Below are positions 36,288-44,828 of a stretch of 64,000 nt of DNA, piece by piece; the stretch's first letter is position 1, and each line of letters begins with the position of its first letter. This stretch comes from JAAFIP01 sp963775085 (GTDB taxonomy: Bacteria > Pseudomonadota > Gammaproteobacteria > Burkholderiales > Burkholderiaceae_C), in contig CAVZHO010000011.1 of NCBI GenBank assembly GCA_963775085.1, forward strand, positions 62,001 through 126,000, written 5' to 3'. Under the pieces are notes generated by a model. The model worked only from the letters and a program-made list of their open reading frames with translations. It was not told where the DNA came from and did no database searches. Made by a program: the position numbers and the translations under genes.

Positions 36288-37052
36288 TTACACCTTAGAG
36301 AAATCGGGCTTGCGCTTTTCCATAAATGCGCCAAAGGCTTCGCGGGCAGCGGGCTCTTTGAGCATGCGGCCGAAGCTGATGCTTTCTTCGGCCATGGCTT
36401 GCAGCACGGCGGCGCTGTTGTGGCGTTTGAGCAGGCGCTTGGTCTCTACCAGGGCGGTGATGGGTTTGGCCGCGAGTTTGCGGGCTGTGCTTTGGGCGTA
36501 GTTGTTGGCCTCCAGCGGCGGCAGCACGCGGTTAACCAAGCCTACCTCCAGCGCAGCCTCGGCCATGAAGGGCTCGCCTAGCAGCAGGGCCTCGGCGGCG
36601 CGGTGGTAGCCCATCATTTGCGGCACCAGCAGGCTGGACGCGGCCTCGGGGCACAGGCCCAGGCTGACGAAGGGCATGGCAAAGGCGGCGTTGTCGCCTG
36701 CGTAGACCAGGTCGCAATGGAACAGCAGGGTGGTGCCCACGCCCACGGCGGGGCCGCAGACGGCGGCGATCAAGGGCTTGGGGAAGGCGGCGATGGCGTG
36801 CAAAAATTTAAACACCGGGCTGTCTGCCGTCGAGGGCGGGTTGTTTAAAAAGTCGGCAATGTCGTTGCCTGCACTGAACACCGTCTCGTGCCCCTGGATG
36901 ACGACCACACGCGTGGCGGCATCGTCTTTGGCGGCCTGCAAAGCGTCGGCCATGCTTTGGTACATGGCGGCGGTGAGGGAGTTTTTCTTGGCGGCGCGGT
37001 TGATGGTGATGGTGCACACGCCTGCGTCGTGGTGGATAAGGATGTCGCTCAT
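36288..37052 (-). CDS. Enoyl-CoA hydratase/isomerase
   Basis: A 254-residue crotonase starting MSDILIHHDAGVCTITINRA, with ETVFSAGNDIADFLNN and AVCGPAVGVGTTLLFHCDLV. The aspartate in GNDIADF resembles delta3,delta2-enoyl-CoA isomerases as well as hydratases, so either role is possible. The ATG at 37052 has GAGAG upstream. It lies 72 bp upstream of the SDR. Confidence 0.87.
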   Translation of the reverse strand: MSDILIHHDAGVCTITINRAAKKNSLTAAMYQSMADALQAAKDDAATRVVVIQGHETVFSAGNDIADFLNNPPSTADSPVFKFLHAIAAFPKPLIAAVCGPAVGVGTTLLFHCDLVYAGDNAAFAMPFVSLGLCPEAASSLLVPQMMGYHRAAEALLLGEPFMAEAALEVGLVNRVLPPLEANNYAQSTARKLAAKPITALVETKRLLKRHNSAAVLQAMAEESISFGRMLKEPAAREAFGAFMEKRKPDFSKV

Positions 37053-37110
37053 GGGGTTCTCTCGGATTAAAAAGGACACAGGTTTTAGGAAGACAGGAGT
37101 CAGGAAAAAA

Positions 37111-37704
37111 TTAACTACCTAGCGCCTCGCGCACAAAGTCCAGGCGGTCTTGGCCCCAGAACATGTGCTGGCCTACAAAGAAGGTGGGTGCGCCAAACAC
37201 GCCGCGTGCTACGGCCTCTTCGGTGGCGGCTTTGAGGGCATCTTTGGTGCTTTGCGCGTTAGCCAGAGCCATCATGGCCATCGGGTCAAAGCCTGCTGCT
37301 TGCAGCACCTGGCCGACGGTGGCGGGGTCGTTCATGTTTTTGCTATCGACCCAGATGGCGTGGTACACGGCGGTGCAGTAGGGCAGAAAGCGCGCGGCAT
37401 CGGTCAACTGCAAACCGATGGCACCGCGCATGAGCATGAGGGTGTTGATGGGAAAGTGGGGGTTGCTGTTAAGCGGCACGCCGTAGCGTTTGGCATAGCG
37501 CGCAAAGTCGGTAAAGGTGTATTTGCCTTTGGCCGGAATGGTGGCGGGCGAATGGTTGCCGGTGGCCTGGAACACGCCGCCCAGCAGCATGGGTTTGTAG
37601 AGGGCGGTTGCGCCGGTTTGTTGTTCTAGCTTTGGTATCTGTGTATAGGCCAGGTACGAGGCGGGGCTGCCGAAATCGAAGTAGTAGTCGAAGGTTTTGG
37701 TCAT
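37111..37704 (-). CDS. DsbA-family 2-hydroxychromene-2-carboxylate isomerase-like protein
   Basis: A 197-residue thioredoxin-fold/kappa-GST-like protein starting MTKTFDYYFDFGSPASYLAY. The FDFGSPASYLA start and GVFGAPTFFV near the C-terminus are typical of HCCA isomerases. They use glutathione to isomerise ring-cleavage products; in this cluster it may act on another substrate or on glutathione conjugates. The ATG at 37704 has TTGGAG upstream, so a longer reading frame to 37836, overlapping the SDR, is rejected. Confidence 0.85.
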   Translation of the reverse strand: MTKTFDYYFDFGSPASYLAYTQIPKLEQQTGATALYKPMLLGGVFQATGNHSPATIPAKGKYTFTDFARYAKRYGVPLNSNPHFPINTLMLMRGAIGLQLTDAARFLPYCTAVYHAIWVDSKNMNDPATVGQVLQAAGFDPMAMMALANAQSTKDALKAATEEAVARGVFGAPTFFVGQHMFWGQDRLDFVREALGS

Positions 37705-37723
37705 CGTGGTCTCCAAATAATTT

Positions 37724-38512
37724 TCAAAACTTTTCCATATAGGGACGCAAATCGAGTTCATGTGTCCACGCATCCCGCGGCTGCCGGTGCAGCATCCAAT
37801 ACGCATCGGCGATGTGCTCAGGGTTAACAATGCCATCTTGGTCCTTCATGGCATAGCGCTGCGGAAACTGGGTGCGGATAAATTCGGTGTCGATCGCGCC
37901 GTCGATGATGGGGTGGGCTACGTGCACGCCCAGGGGTCCCAGCTCGCGCGCCATGCTTTGCGCCAGGGCGCGCAGGGCCATCTTGCCGCCGGAGAAACCG
38001 GCAAAGCCCGCGCTACCGCGCAGCGAGGCTGTGGCACCTGTGAAGATGATGGTGCCCTTGTGCGGCACGCCTGGACTCGCGGCTGGCGCAGCCAGTTCCC
38101 GCGCCACCATGCGTTTGGCCACCTCGCGCCCGGTCAAGAAGCCCGCCAGGCAGGCCATCTCCCACATCTTGGTGTAACGGCGCGCGGTCTCGGTAAGGAT
38201 GCTGTTGGGCGAATTAGCCCCGATGTTGAACACCATCACCTCGATGGGGGCAATTTCGGTTTCAATTTTTTCCACCAATGCCACCACTTCGTCCTCTACC
38301 CGCGCGTCGCTGCCAAAAGCGTGGCACACGCCGCCCTCCGTTTCGATCTGGGCTTTGAGGGGTTGCAGCTTTTCTAAACTTCGGCGTGTCACGCAGGCAA
38401 TGTAGCCCTCACGCGCAAAGCGCCGGGCTACGGCACCGCCGGTGGCATTGCCAGCGCCTATTACCAAACATGCGCCCTTGCGGGACGAGGGGTGGTTTGC
38501 GCTGTCTGCCAT
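37724..38512 (-). CDS. Short-chain dehydrogenase-like protein without catalytic tyrosine
   Basis: A 262-residue SDR starting MADSANHPSSRKGACLVIGA. The cofactor loop is GAGNATGGAVA, and FTGATASLRGSAGFAGFSGGKMAL shows the serine strand, but the YxxxK position reads FSGGK, with Phe in place of Tyr. Members of this branch are annotated as SDR oxidoreductases with unknown substrate. It is 5 bp after the thioesterase gene. Confidence 0.82.
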   Translation of the reverse strand: MADSANHPSSRKGACLVIGAGNATGGAVARRFAREGYIACVTRRSLEKLQPLKAQIETEGGVCHAFGSDARVEDEVVALVEKIETEIAPIEVMVFNIGANSPNSILTETARRYTKMWEMACLAGFLTGREVAKRMVARELAAPAASPGVPHKGTIIFTGATASLRGSAGFAGFSGGKMALRALAQSMARELGPLGVHVAHPIIDGAIDTEFIRTQFPQRYAMKDQDGIVNPEHIADAYWMLHRQPRDAWTHELDLRPYMEKF

Positions 38513-38517
38513 GGTGA

Positions 38518-39324
38518 TTATTCCTTGTAGTAAACCACCTGGTGTGTGGTAGCTAACAGTGTGCCAGCTTCGGACCACAATTGTGCGCCGTGGTCAAAAA
38601 AGCCGTTAAAAAAGCGCTGCGCACGGGCCTGGCCCAGCAGGTAGCCCGTGCCTATTGCATCCAGCTCGGCCTGCCCGGCATGAAAGTAGACCGTCATGGA
38701 CACCGTGCCAATCGGCACCCGCGTGGCGCGGCGCAAAAAGACGCGGGGGAAGAACACATCTGCAATGGCCGCCAGAGACACAAAGTCCAGCGGCCGCGCC
38801 TGCGCGTCTCGCGCCCACAGGCGCGAGAGGCTGTCCGACTCGCGGCCATCCCACACCTGCGGCAAATCGCCGGTGATGGGGCGCATATCAAAGCGTTGTA
38901 CCCAGGGCATGGGCGCGAATGCCCTGCGTTCTACTGCTTCAGGGGGCGGCACGCTGGGCATGGGCGACTCGTCACTGCTCCAGGTACTGCGGCGCACGGC
39001 GGTAACGGCGGTGGCGGTGGTCGCCACCTGGCCGTTTTGCGACAGCTCGATGCTCCAGTGCTGGGTGGAGCGGTTGGTGCGCACCGGGCGCGCTACGATG
39101 TCAAACGCACCCTCGGCCACGCCGGCGCAAAAGTTGACGGTGAGGGACACCGGCAGGCCCAGCAGCTCGGGGTGCTGCATGACGGCCTGCATCATCGTCG
39201 CCGCAGTGATGCCACCAAACGGCCCCACCATGTTTTGCCAGGCGGGGTGGCTGGCACCCGTGTACTGGCCCGCAGCGCTGGATTGCAGGGCGACGGCTTG
39301 GTCAAGATCAAAAGCGGGCGGCAT
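38518..39324 (-). CDS. TesB-like double hotdog acyl-CoA thioesterase
   Basis: A 268-residue protein starting MPPAFDLDQAVALQSSAAGQ. GPFGGITAATMMQAV and the C-terminal FDHGAQLWSEAGTLLATTHQ match the thioesterase-like superfamily with two hotdog halves. It is the first gene of the minus-strand catabolic cluster, 29 bp downstream of folK. The upstream in-frame extension to 39459 overlaps folK and is rejected. Confidence 0.82.
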   Translation of the reverse strand: MPPAFDLDQAVALQSSAAGQYTGASHPAWQNMVGPFGGITAATMMQAVMQHPELLGLPVSLTVNFCAGVAEGAFDIVARPVRTNRSTQHWSIELSQNGQVATTATAVTAVRRSTWSSDESPMPSVPPPEAVERRAFAPMPWVQRFDMRPITGDLPQVWDGRESDSLSRLWARDAQARPLDFVSLAAIADVFFPRVFLRRATRVPIGTVSMTVYFHAGQAELDAIGTGYLLGQARAQRFFNGFFDHGAQLWSEAGTLLATTHQVVYYKE

Positions 39325-39353
39325 AGATAAAGTGTGCTGGTTGAGGTAGGCTT

Positions 39354-39827
39354 TTAAAGCCTGCGGATGCCTTGTTGGGAAACAGCTTGCAGGGCTAGTG
39401 CCGTCACTAACTGGGGCGCGACGTCCGCCAAAGGGCGTAGTACAAAGGCGCGTTGCCACATGCGCGGGTGTGGCACCGTGAGCAGATGGCTGTGAATTTG
39501 CGCGCTGCCATAGAGCAGGATGTCCAAGTCCAAGGTGCGAGGGGCGTTGGCATAGGGGCGCTCGCGGTCCGCGGCGAGCTCCTGGATGTGTAGCTGCCGC
39601 AGTAATTCTGGCGCAGGTAAGTGGGTAAGTACTTCGGCTACGGCATTGATATAATTGGGGCCACTGCTGTCGATGGGGGCGGTTTGGTAGAGGCTGGAGG
39701 ACTGCACCAGCTGGGTGTGGGGCGGTGTATTTAAATCGGCGATGGCTTGCTGGACAGTGCGCACGGCGTTGCCCAGGTTGGCACCTAGCGCGATATAGAC
39801 AATCACGGGGTGGGTGTGCATGGGCAT
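39354..39827 (-). CDS. folK: HPPK, 2-amino-4-hydroxy-6-hydroxymethyldihydropteridine pyrophosphokinase
   Basis: A 157-residue enzyme transferring pyrophosphate from ATP to the pterin in folate synthesis. LGANLGN (14-20) and APRTLDLDILLYG (95-107) are the HPPK signatures, with the two metal-binding aspartates in DLD. It lies 37 bp downstream of pcnB, a conserved betaproteobacterial pairing. Confidence 0.95.
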   Translation of the reverse strand: MPMHTHPVIVYIALGANLGNAVRTVQQAIADLNTPPHTQLVQSSSLYQTAPIDSSGPNYINAVAEVLTHLPAPELLRQLHIQELAADRERPYANAPRTLDLDILLYGSAQIHSHLLTVPHPRMWQRAFVLRPLADVAPQLVTALALQAVSQQGIRRL

Positions 39828-39864
39828 GCCTTTTGCGCGCCGTAGATCGATGAGCTGCTCGTCG

Positions 39865-41424
39865 TCAAGACTCTATCGGCACCCCGCCACTGCCATCACG
39901 CCGGGGGCCTCTGCGGCGGCGGCGTTTTTTGGGGCCAACATCGTCGCCAGCGTCATCGCGCTCCATGCTGCCGTCAGGCGGCACTTGGGTATCTACAGCG
40001 CGAGGTATGCGGGCGGGGTGGGCTGCAGGTTTATCAAAACTCTTTTCCGTTTTGGCCTTGGGCTGGGCGCGCTGCTGCTCACGCAATTGCGCCACCAGGT
40101 CTTCCCGTGTGGACTGGTCGGTAATGCTGAACTCTTGCCACCAGTCGGCCAGACTGAGGTCTACCTCACCAATGTCGGCGCGCAGGCGCAAAAAGTCAAA
40201 ACCTGCTCTGAAGCGCAGGTGCTCTACCAAACTGAAGGGCGTGGAGCCCACGCGTTTGTCAAAGCGCGGCTGCATCATCCAGATTTCGCGCATGTCGGCG
40301 GCCAGCTTGCCACGGCCACTCACGTCGCCAATGCGCAGGTTGAACACGTCGTCAATCGCCTCGGTGAGCGCAGGGAAGGGATGCGCACCCTTTTTCAGCA
40401 ACTTGTCCCAGCCCTCGCGCACATCATTCCATAGCACGCAGGCCAATAAAAAACTGGGCGCGACGGGCTTGCCATCACCGACGCGGCGGTCCGTGTCATT
40501 CAGCGCAGCGGTAATGAAGGGCTGGTCGGCGCGCTCTACCACCAGGTCGAGCAGTGGGTAAATGCCCTGGGCCAAGCCGAGTTTTTTCAGCTGCTCAATG
40601 CTGGCCAGCGCGTGGCCGGTTTGCAGCAGTTTCAGCATCTCGTCAAACAAACGGCTTTGCGGCACGTCGCCCAGCAGCACCTTGCATTCGGCCAGGGGCT
40701 TGGCGGTTTTGGCATCGAGCTTGAAGCCCAGCTTGGACAGCTTGGCCGCAAAGCGCACCGCGCGAATGATACGTACCGGGTCTTCGCGGTAGCGGGTAGC
40801 GGCATCGCCAATCAATTTCAGGGTGAGCTTTTTGCTGTCCGCCATGCCGTTGTGGTAGTCCACCACCACCTGCGTCTCGGGGTCGTAATACATGGCGTTG
40901 ACGGTGAAGTCGCGGCGTGCGGCATCTTCAATCTGCGGGCCCCAGACGTTGTCGCGCAGCACGCGGCCGCTGGCATCGGTGGCGTGCTTCATGCCGGCCA
41001 GCTCGCTCTTGGAGGTGCGCTCGTTGCCACCCACCTGGCCGGTTTCGGCGCTGCCCACGTTGGCGCGGAAGGTAGACACCTCGATCACCTCGTGCTCGCG
41101 CCCCCGGCCAAACACCACATGCACAATGCGAAAGCGCCGCCCAATGATGAAGGCACGTCGAAACAGCGCCTTGACCTCCTCGGGCGTGGCATTGGTGGCC
41201 ACGTCAAAGTCTTTGGGGCGCAGGCCCAGCAGCAGGTCGCGCACCGCGCCGCCGACGATATAGCCCTCAAAGCCAGCATCTTTCAGGGTAGTGACCACCT
41301 CCCAGGCGCGCGGGTCTACCAGTTCGCGGTTGATTTTGTGCTCAGACTGCGGCACCTCGACCCGTTTGGCCGCCTTGTTGGCCGACTTGGGAGAGATGAG
41401 TTTTTCTATGAATTTTTTAATCAT
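39865..41424 (-). CDS. pcnB: Poly(A) polymerase I
   Basis: A 519-residue class II nucleotidyltransferase: GGAVRDLLLG (58-67) and DFD (72-74) form the catalytic site, followed by the RNA-binding domains and a basic, disordered C-terminus (KKRRRRRGPRRDG). It adds poly(A) tails to RNA and promotes decay. Its start overlaps the HAD gene end by 8 bp. Confidence 0.93.
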   Translation of the reverse strand: MIKKFIEKLISPKSANKAAKRVEVPQSEHKINRELVDPRAWEVVTTLKDAGFEGYIVGGAVRDLLLGLRPKDFDVATNATPEEVKALFRRAFIIGRRFRIVHVVFGRGREHEVIEVSTFRANVGSAETGQVGGNERTSKSELAGMKHATDASGRVLRDNVWGPQIEDAARRDFTVNAMYYDPETQVVVDYHNGMADSKKLTLKLIGDAATRYREDPVRIIRAVRFAAKLSKLGFKLDAKTAKPLAECKVLLGDVPQSRLFDEMLKLLQTGHALASIEQLKKLGLAQGIYPLLDLVVERADQPFITAALNDTDRRVGDGKPVAPSFLLACVLWNDVREGWDKLLKKGAHPFPALTEAIDDVFNLRIGDVSGRGKLAADMREIWMMQPRFDKRVGSTPFSLVEHLRFRAGFDFLRLRADIGEVDLSLADWWQEFSITDQSTREDLVAQLREQQRAQPKAKTEKSFDKPAAHPARIPRAVDTQVPPDGSMERDDAGDDVGPKKRRRRRGPRRDGSGGVPIES

Positions 41425-42091
41425 GTTTCCAGAGATCTAGTATTTGCCAGCCGCGTTGTGTGGCCAGTGCGCGCAGCTTGTCGTCAGGGTTGGTTGCTAC
41501 GGGGGTGTGCACCTTTTCCAGCAGCGGCAGGTCGTTCATGCTGTCGCTGTAGAAAGTGCTGCTGCGCACATCATCCCACGTCTTGCCCTGCGCGGCCAAC
41601 CATTGCTCCACACGGGTGACTTTGCCTTCCCGAAAGCTCAATACACCCTTGCTCGCGCCGGTATACCAATTATCCGCGCCTTTCTCCAACTCCACGGCGA
41701 TTAAATGCGCAAAGCCCAGGCGCTGTGCAATGGGCCGGGTGACGAACTCGTTGGTCGCCGTTACCAGCACCAGCGTGTCGCCTGCAGCGCGGTGGCGCTC
41801 CACCAGATCTAAAGCCGGTTTTTGTATGTGTTTTTCAATGATAGTCCGCATGTACTGGACGTGAGCAGCTATTGATTGTGTAGCGCCTTTCAAGCGAATG
41901 GCTTCTGTCGCAAAGCGCAGATAGGCGTGTGGATCAAGCGTACCGGCCTTGTAATCGGCATAAAACGCATCGTTAGCGCGTTTGAATTGCGCCGCATCCC
42001 GCCAGCCAATGGCAATGGTGAATTCCCCCCAGGCATAGTCGCTGTCGATGGGCAGCAGGGTGTGGTCGAGGTCGAAAAGGGCGAGGTTCAT
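41417..42091 (-). CDS. HAD-IB family phosphatase (SerB-like)
   Basis: A 224-residue HAD hydrolase with the nucleophile motif FDLDHT (6-11), the threonine/serine motif around LVTATNEF and DSMNDLPLL (motif IV). Close relatives include HAD-IB phosphatases next to pcnB in many betaproteobacteria; phosphoserine-like or other phosphate monoesters are possible substrates. Residues about 69-83 (SIAAHVQYMRTII) are encoded by a sense copy of repeat A and lie in the cap region. Confidence 0.88.
   Translation of the reverse strand: MNLALFDLDHTLLPIDSDYAWGEFTIAIGWRDAAQFKRANDAFYADYKAGTLDPHAYLRFATEAIRLKGATQSIAAHVQYMRTIIEKHIQKPALDLVERHRAAGDTLVLVTATNEFVTRPIAQRLGFAHLIAVELEKGADNWYTGASKGVLSFREGKVTRVEQWLAAQGKTWDDVRSSTFYSDSMNDLPLLEKVHTPVATNPDDKLRALATQRGWQILDLWKHD
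41841..41884 (-). repeat. Dispersed repeat A, sense copy inside HAD phosphatase gene
   Basis: The minus strand reads AATAGCTGCTCACGTCCAG, ATGCGGACTAT. It is read in the same frame (IAAHV) as the signal-peptide copies. Confidence 0.75.
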
Positions 42092-42133
42092 GGGGTAACT
42101 TAAAGCGTATGTCCAGCGGATGGATTCAACAAT

Positions 42134-42481
42134 TTATGGCGAGGCATACAGCAGCGCTATCACCTCACGCAGCTCTTGCGCAGTGGCGGCATCCAGCTTG
42201 CCCAATGCACCAGACAGCCGGGACTTGCTGAGTGTGCGAATTTGGTCCACCGCAATTTCGCCCGGACGGCCATCGCAATCGCACTGCACCCTGCTGGCCC
42301 ATTGGGGATGCAACTGGCTCGTAAGTGGGCACACCACCACCGTTTCCAACCGTTGATTCATCGCATCGGGGCTCACCACCACCACGGGGCGTGTCTTGGC
42401 GATTTCGCTGCCCTGCGTGGGGTTGAGGTCAGCCCAGTAAAGATGGTAGCGCCGGGCGCTACGTGCAGGTCTGCTTGCCAC
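42134..42481 (-). CDS. MazF/PemK-type mRNA interferase toxin
   Basis: A 115-residue toxin with the MazF core YWADLNPTQGSEIAKTRPVV (15-34) and the VCPLTSQ strand. MazF toxins cut mRNA at short sites. It is 7 bp downstream of its antitoxin gene. Confidence 0.9.
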   Translation of the reverse strand: MASRPARSARRYHLYWADLNPTQGSEIAKTRPVVVVSPDAMNQRLETVVVCPLTSQLHPQWASRVQCDCDGRPGEIAVDQIRTLSKSRLSGALGKLDAATAQELREVIALLYASP

Positions 42482-42488
42482 GGTGCGC

Positions 42489-42749
42489 CTACCAAGGCAG
42501 CTTGCTTAAACCATCCGCACTGGCGCCATCCAGGTCTTGCCAGTCTTCCCCTGCAAGCGCCATCTGCGTGAAGGTATCTTCCAGGCTAGCCTTGCTGCGC
42601 GGCGTACTGCGCAGCAAAATACCCTGCGGCGTTTGCTCGGCAATCACATGCCCCTCAATGCCATACCGCTGCAACAAAGGCTTGGGCAAACGAACCCCCT
42701 GCGAGTTGCCAATGGGGACGATTTTGAGGTCAAAGGTTTGGGCTTGCAT
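42489..42749 (-). CDS. AbrB/MazE-type antitoxin
   Basis: An 86-residue protein with the swapped-hairpin DNA-binding start KIVPIGNSQGVRLPKPLLQR and an acidic C-terminal half (LEDTFTQMALAGEDWQDLDG) that would neutralise the MazF partner. It lacks an obvious ribosome site, since the likely operator lies directly in front of the ATG. The promoter may give a nearly leaderless transcript. Confidence 0.88.
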   Translation of the reverse strand: MQAQTFDLKIVPIGNSQGVRLPKPLLQRYGIEGHVIAEQTPQGILLRSTPRSKASLEDTFTQMALAGEDWQDLDGASADGLSKLPW

Positions 42750-42755
42750 GATGGT

Positions 42756-42772
42756 GTAATTACCGTAATTAC
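42756..42772. promoter_or_regulatory. Candidate MazE-type operator, two GTAATTAC palindromes
   Basis: GTAATTAC-C-GTAATTAC lies 6 bases before the antitoxin ATG. Each 8-mer is a perfect palindrome, and the two centres are 9 bp apart. AbrB-fold antitoxins autoregulate through short palindromes at such positions. Confidence 0.6.
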
Positions 42773-42785
42773 GCTATTTTAACCC

Positions 42786-42959
42786 ATGCTGAAAAAATGT
42801 CAAAAAATCCTAGCAGGCTATGGCTATTGGCCAATGCTGTTTATGCCGCACTATCCAGGCGTATTTCACAGCGACTCCCGCGCGAAATTCGCCGTGGCTT
42901 TTTTTAAGATGTCGCGCTCCATCCAAATCCTACACCCTCTTTGCATATTTTTTCAGCAT
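42786..42959. repeat. Segment bounded by a 13-bp perfect inverted repeat
   Basis: ATGCTGAAAAAAT (42786-42798) is repeated inverted as ATTTTTTCAGCAT (42947-42959), next to the hda stop codon. The enclosed 148 bp holds no recognised gene. Confidence 0.6.
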
Positions 42960-43633
42960 TAAATCGTCTCCAACATGCTCTTTATCAACGGAATCGTAAT
43001 CGCCCGCTTGGTCGATAAAGCATACCCATCCAGCTGCTGCAACAGCTGCATCAGCGACCCCAAGTCGCGGCTAAAGCGGGTGAGCATGAAGTCCATCACC
43101 TCGTCGCCTAAAAACACGCCGCGTGCGTCGGCCTCCTGGCGTAGTACGGCGCGGCGCTCGGGCTCGGTCAGGACGTGCAGGGCGAAGACGTGGCCCCAGC
43201 CCAGGCGGGTGCGCAGGTCGCCCCGCAGTTGCAGGTCAGCAGGTGGCAAGGTGCCCGCAGCCAGCACCCAGCGCTGTTCGGTTTGGGCGTTGATAAACCA
43301 GTTAAACGCGGCGTGCTGTTGCACGGCGGTGTACAGGTGCACGTCGTCCAGGATGACGGCGCTCCAGGCGGGGTGGTACTCGGGCGGCTCGTGCACTTGC
43401 GCGTCGATCCAGCCCACCTGCGCGCCCTGCTCGCGCAGGGCCTCGCGCACGGCTTTGAGCAAATGGGTTTTGCCACTGGCTGACTCACCCCACAGGTAGC
43501 TGGGCACGGGGGAGCGCATGGCGCTGCTGGCCCAGAGCTTGAGGTGCTCCAGCGCGGCCACATTGGGCCCGGCCAAAAAACTGCCCAGGCTGGCGACGGG
43601 TTTGAGCCCAATGTCTAGCGCCATTTGCTGCAT
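42959..43633 (-). CDS. hda: DnaA regulatory inactivator Hda
   Basis: A 224-residue AAA+ protein homologous to DnaA domain III, with P-loop GESASGKTH (49-57) and Walker B VILDDVHLY. Hda with the sliding clamp stimulates ATP hydrolysis by DnaA and limits replication initiation; the N-terminal QQMALDIGLKP resembles the clamp-binding motif. It lies 6 bp after the perM-like gene. Confidence 0.9.
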   Translation of the reverse strand: MQQMALDIGLKPVASLGSFLAGPNVAALEHLKLWASSAMRSPVPSYLWGESASGKTHLLKAVREALREQGAQVGWIDAQVHEPPEYHPAWSAVILDDVHLYTAVQQHAAFNWFINAQTEQRWVLAAGTLPPADLQLRGDLRTRLGWGHVFALHVLTEPERRAVLRQEADARGVFLGDEVMDFMLTRFSRDLGSLMQLLQQLDGYALSTKRAITIPLIKSMLETI

Positions 43634-43639
43634 GGTGGC

Positions 43640-44710
43640 CTAGCCTTTGTACAGCTCGGAGGCCACATAGCTGGCGCGCACGCGGCGGGCGGCCACCAGC
43701 AGCACGGCGCTGGCGGGCAGGGCGATCAGCACCCCCACAAAGCCAAACAACTGGCCAAACGCGAGCAACATAAAGATCACGGCCAGCGGGTGCAGGCCGA
43801 TGCGCTCGCCCACCAGGCGCGGCGTGAGAAACAGGCCCTCAATGATCTGCCCAGAGCCATACACCAGCGCCACCATCAGCAGTGCCTTGGCCGAGGCAAA
43901 TTGCAGCAGGCCAGCCAGCAGCGCCAGGATCAGCCCCACACCAAAGCCCACATAGGGCACAAACATGGCCAGGCCGGTAAACACGCCAATCGGCAGTGCC
44001 AAGTCGAGCCCAAACAGCGCCAACCCTACGCTGTAGTACACCGCCAAGATCAGCATCACCAGCAGTTGCCCGCGCAGGTACTGGCCCAGCACCTCGTCCG
44101 ACTCGCCGGTAAAGTGGTCGAAACGCGCCAGCAGGTGGCGCGGCACCAGCGCCTTGGCCTGGCTGACCAAGTGCTTCCAGTCCATCAACAAGTAAAACAG
44201 CGCCACGGGGATCAGCACCAGATAGCCCACCACCATCAGCGCCACGCCGCCGCCCGAGCGCAGGGACGTGAGCAGGGACGAAAACAGCTCTTCCATGTTG
44301 GTGTTGATGTATTTCAGGACAAATGTTTTGATGCTGTCCACATCCAATGTGAACTTGATACCCAGGCCCGAGAGCACCGGCGCGGCCCAGGCGTTGAGTT
44401 TTTCGGCCAGGGCAGGTAGCTGCTCGCGCAGCATGGGGATTTCTTTGGCCAGAATGGGGACGATGAGCAGCGCCACCGACAGCAGCACGACGATAAACAC
44501 CACCTCTACCAGGGCCACGGCCAACACGCGCGGCAGCTTTTTGCCACCCAATGCGCTCAATTTATCAACCAAGGGCGTGAGCGCATAGGCCAGCACCGCG
44601 GCCACCACAAAGGGCGTGAGCACGGGGCCCAGCAGCCACAGCAAGAGCACCAACGCCAGGGCAATTGCCGTCCAGGCAGCGGCGGTTTTTTGTTGAGATG
44701 TAAATTGCAT
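43640..44710 (-). CDS. AI-2E family (PerM-like) membrane transporter
   Basis: A 356-residue integral membrane protein with about eight segments; PYVGFGVGLILALLAGLLQF and a C-terminal GLFLTPRLVGERIGLHPLAV block are typical. The substrate is unclear; relatives export AI-2 or act as ion antiporters. It is co-transcribed with hda and divergent from purM, a conserved arrangement in betaproteobacteria. Confidence 0.9.
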   Translation of the reverse strand: MQFTSQQKTAAAWTAIALALVLLLWLLGPVLTPFVVAAVLAYALTPLVDKLSALGGKKLPRVLAVALVEVVFIVVLLSVALLIVPILAKEIPMLREQLPALAEKLNAWAAPVLSGLGIKFTLDVDSIKTFVLKYINTNMEELFSSLLTSLRSGGGVALMVVGYLVLIPVALFYLLMDWKHLVSQAKALVPRHLLARFDHFTGESDEVLGQYLRGQLLVMLILAVYYSVGLALFGLDLALPIGVFTGLAMFVPYVGFGVGLILALLAGLLQFASAKALLMVALVYGSGQIIEGLFLTPRLVGERIGLHPLAVIFMLLAFGQLFGFVGVLIALPASAVLLVAARRVRASYVASELYKG

Positions 44711-44733
44711 ACTGTGAAATTGGCGGAGCAGCC

Positions 44734-44752
44734 TAGAATTAGGGCAATTCTA
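44734..44752. promoter_or_regulatory. Inverted repeat in the perM-purM divergent promoter region
   Basis: TAGAATT-AGGGC-AATTCTA is a perfect 7-bp inverted repeat. It may be an operator or a small hairpin; no matching regulator is known to me. Confidence 0.4.
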
Positions 44753-44828
44753 CGGGGCAATGCCTCGGTTTCCCGCCACTTGCAGTGCCCCTTTTACTGC
44801 CCAATCTTGCGCAGCACGCTATTAAATC

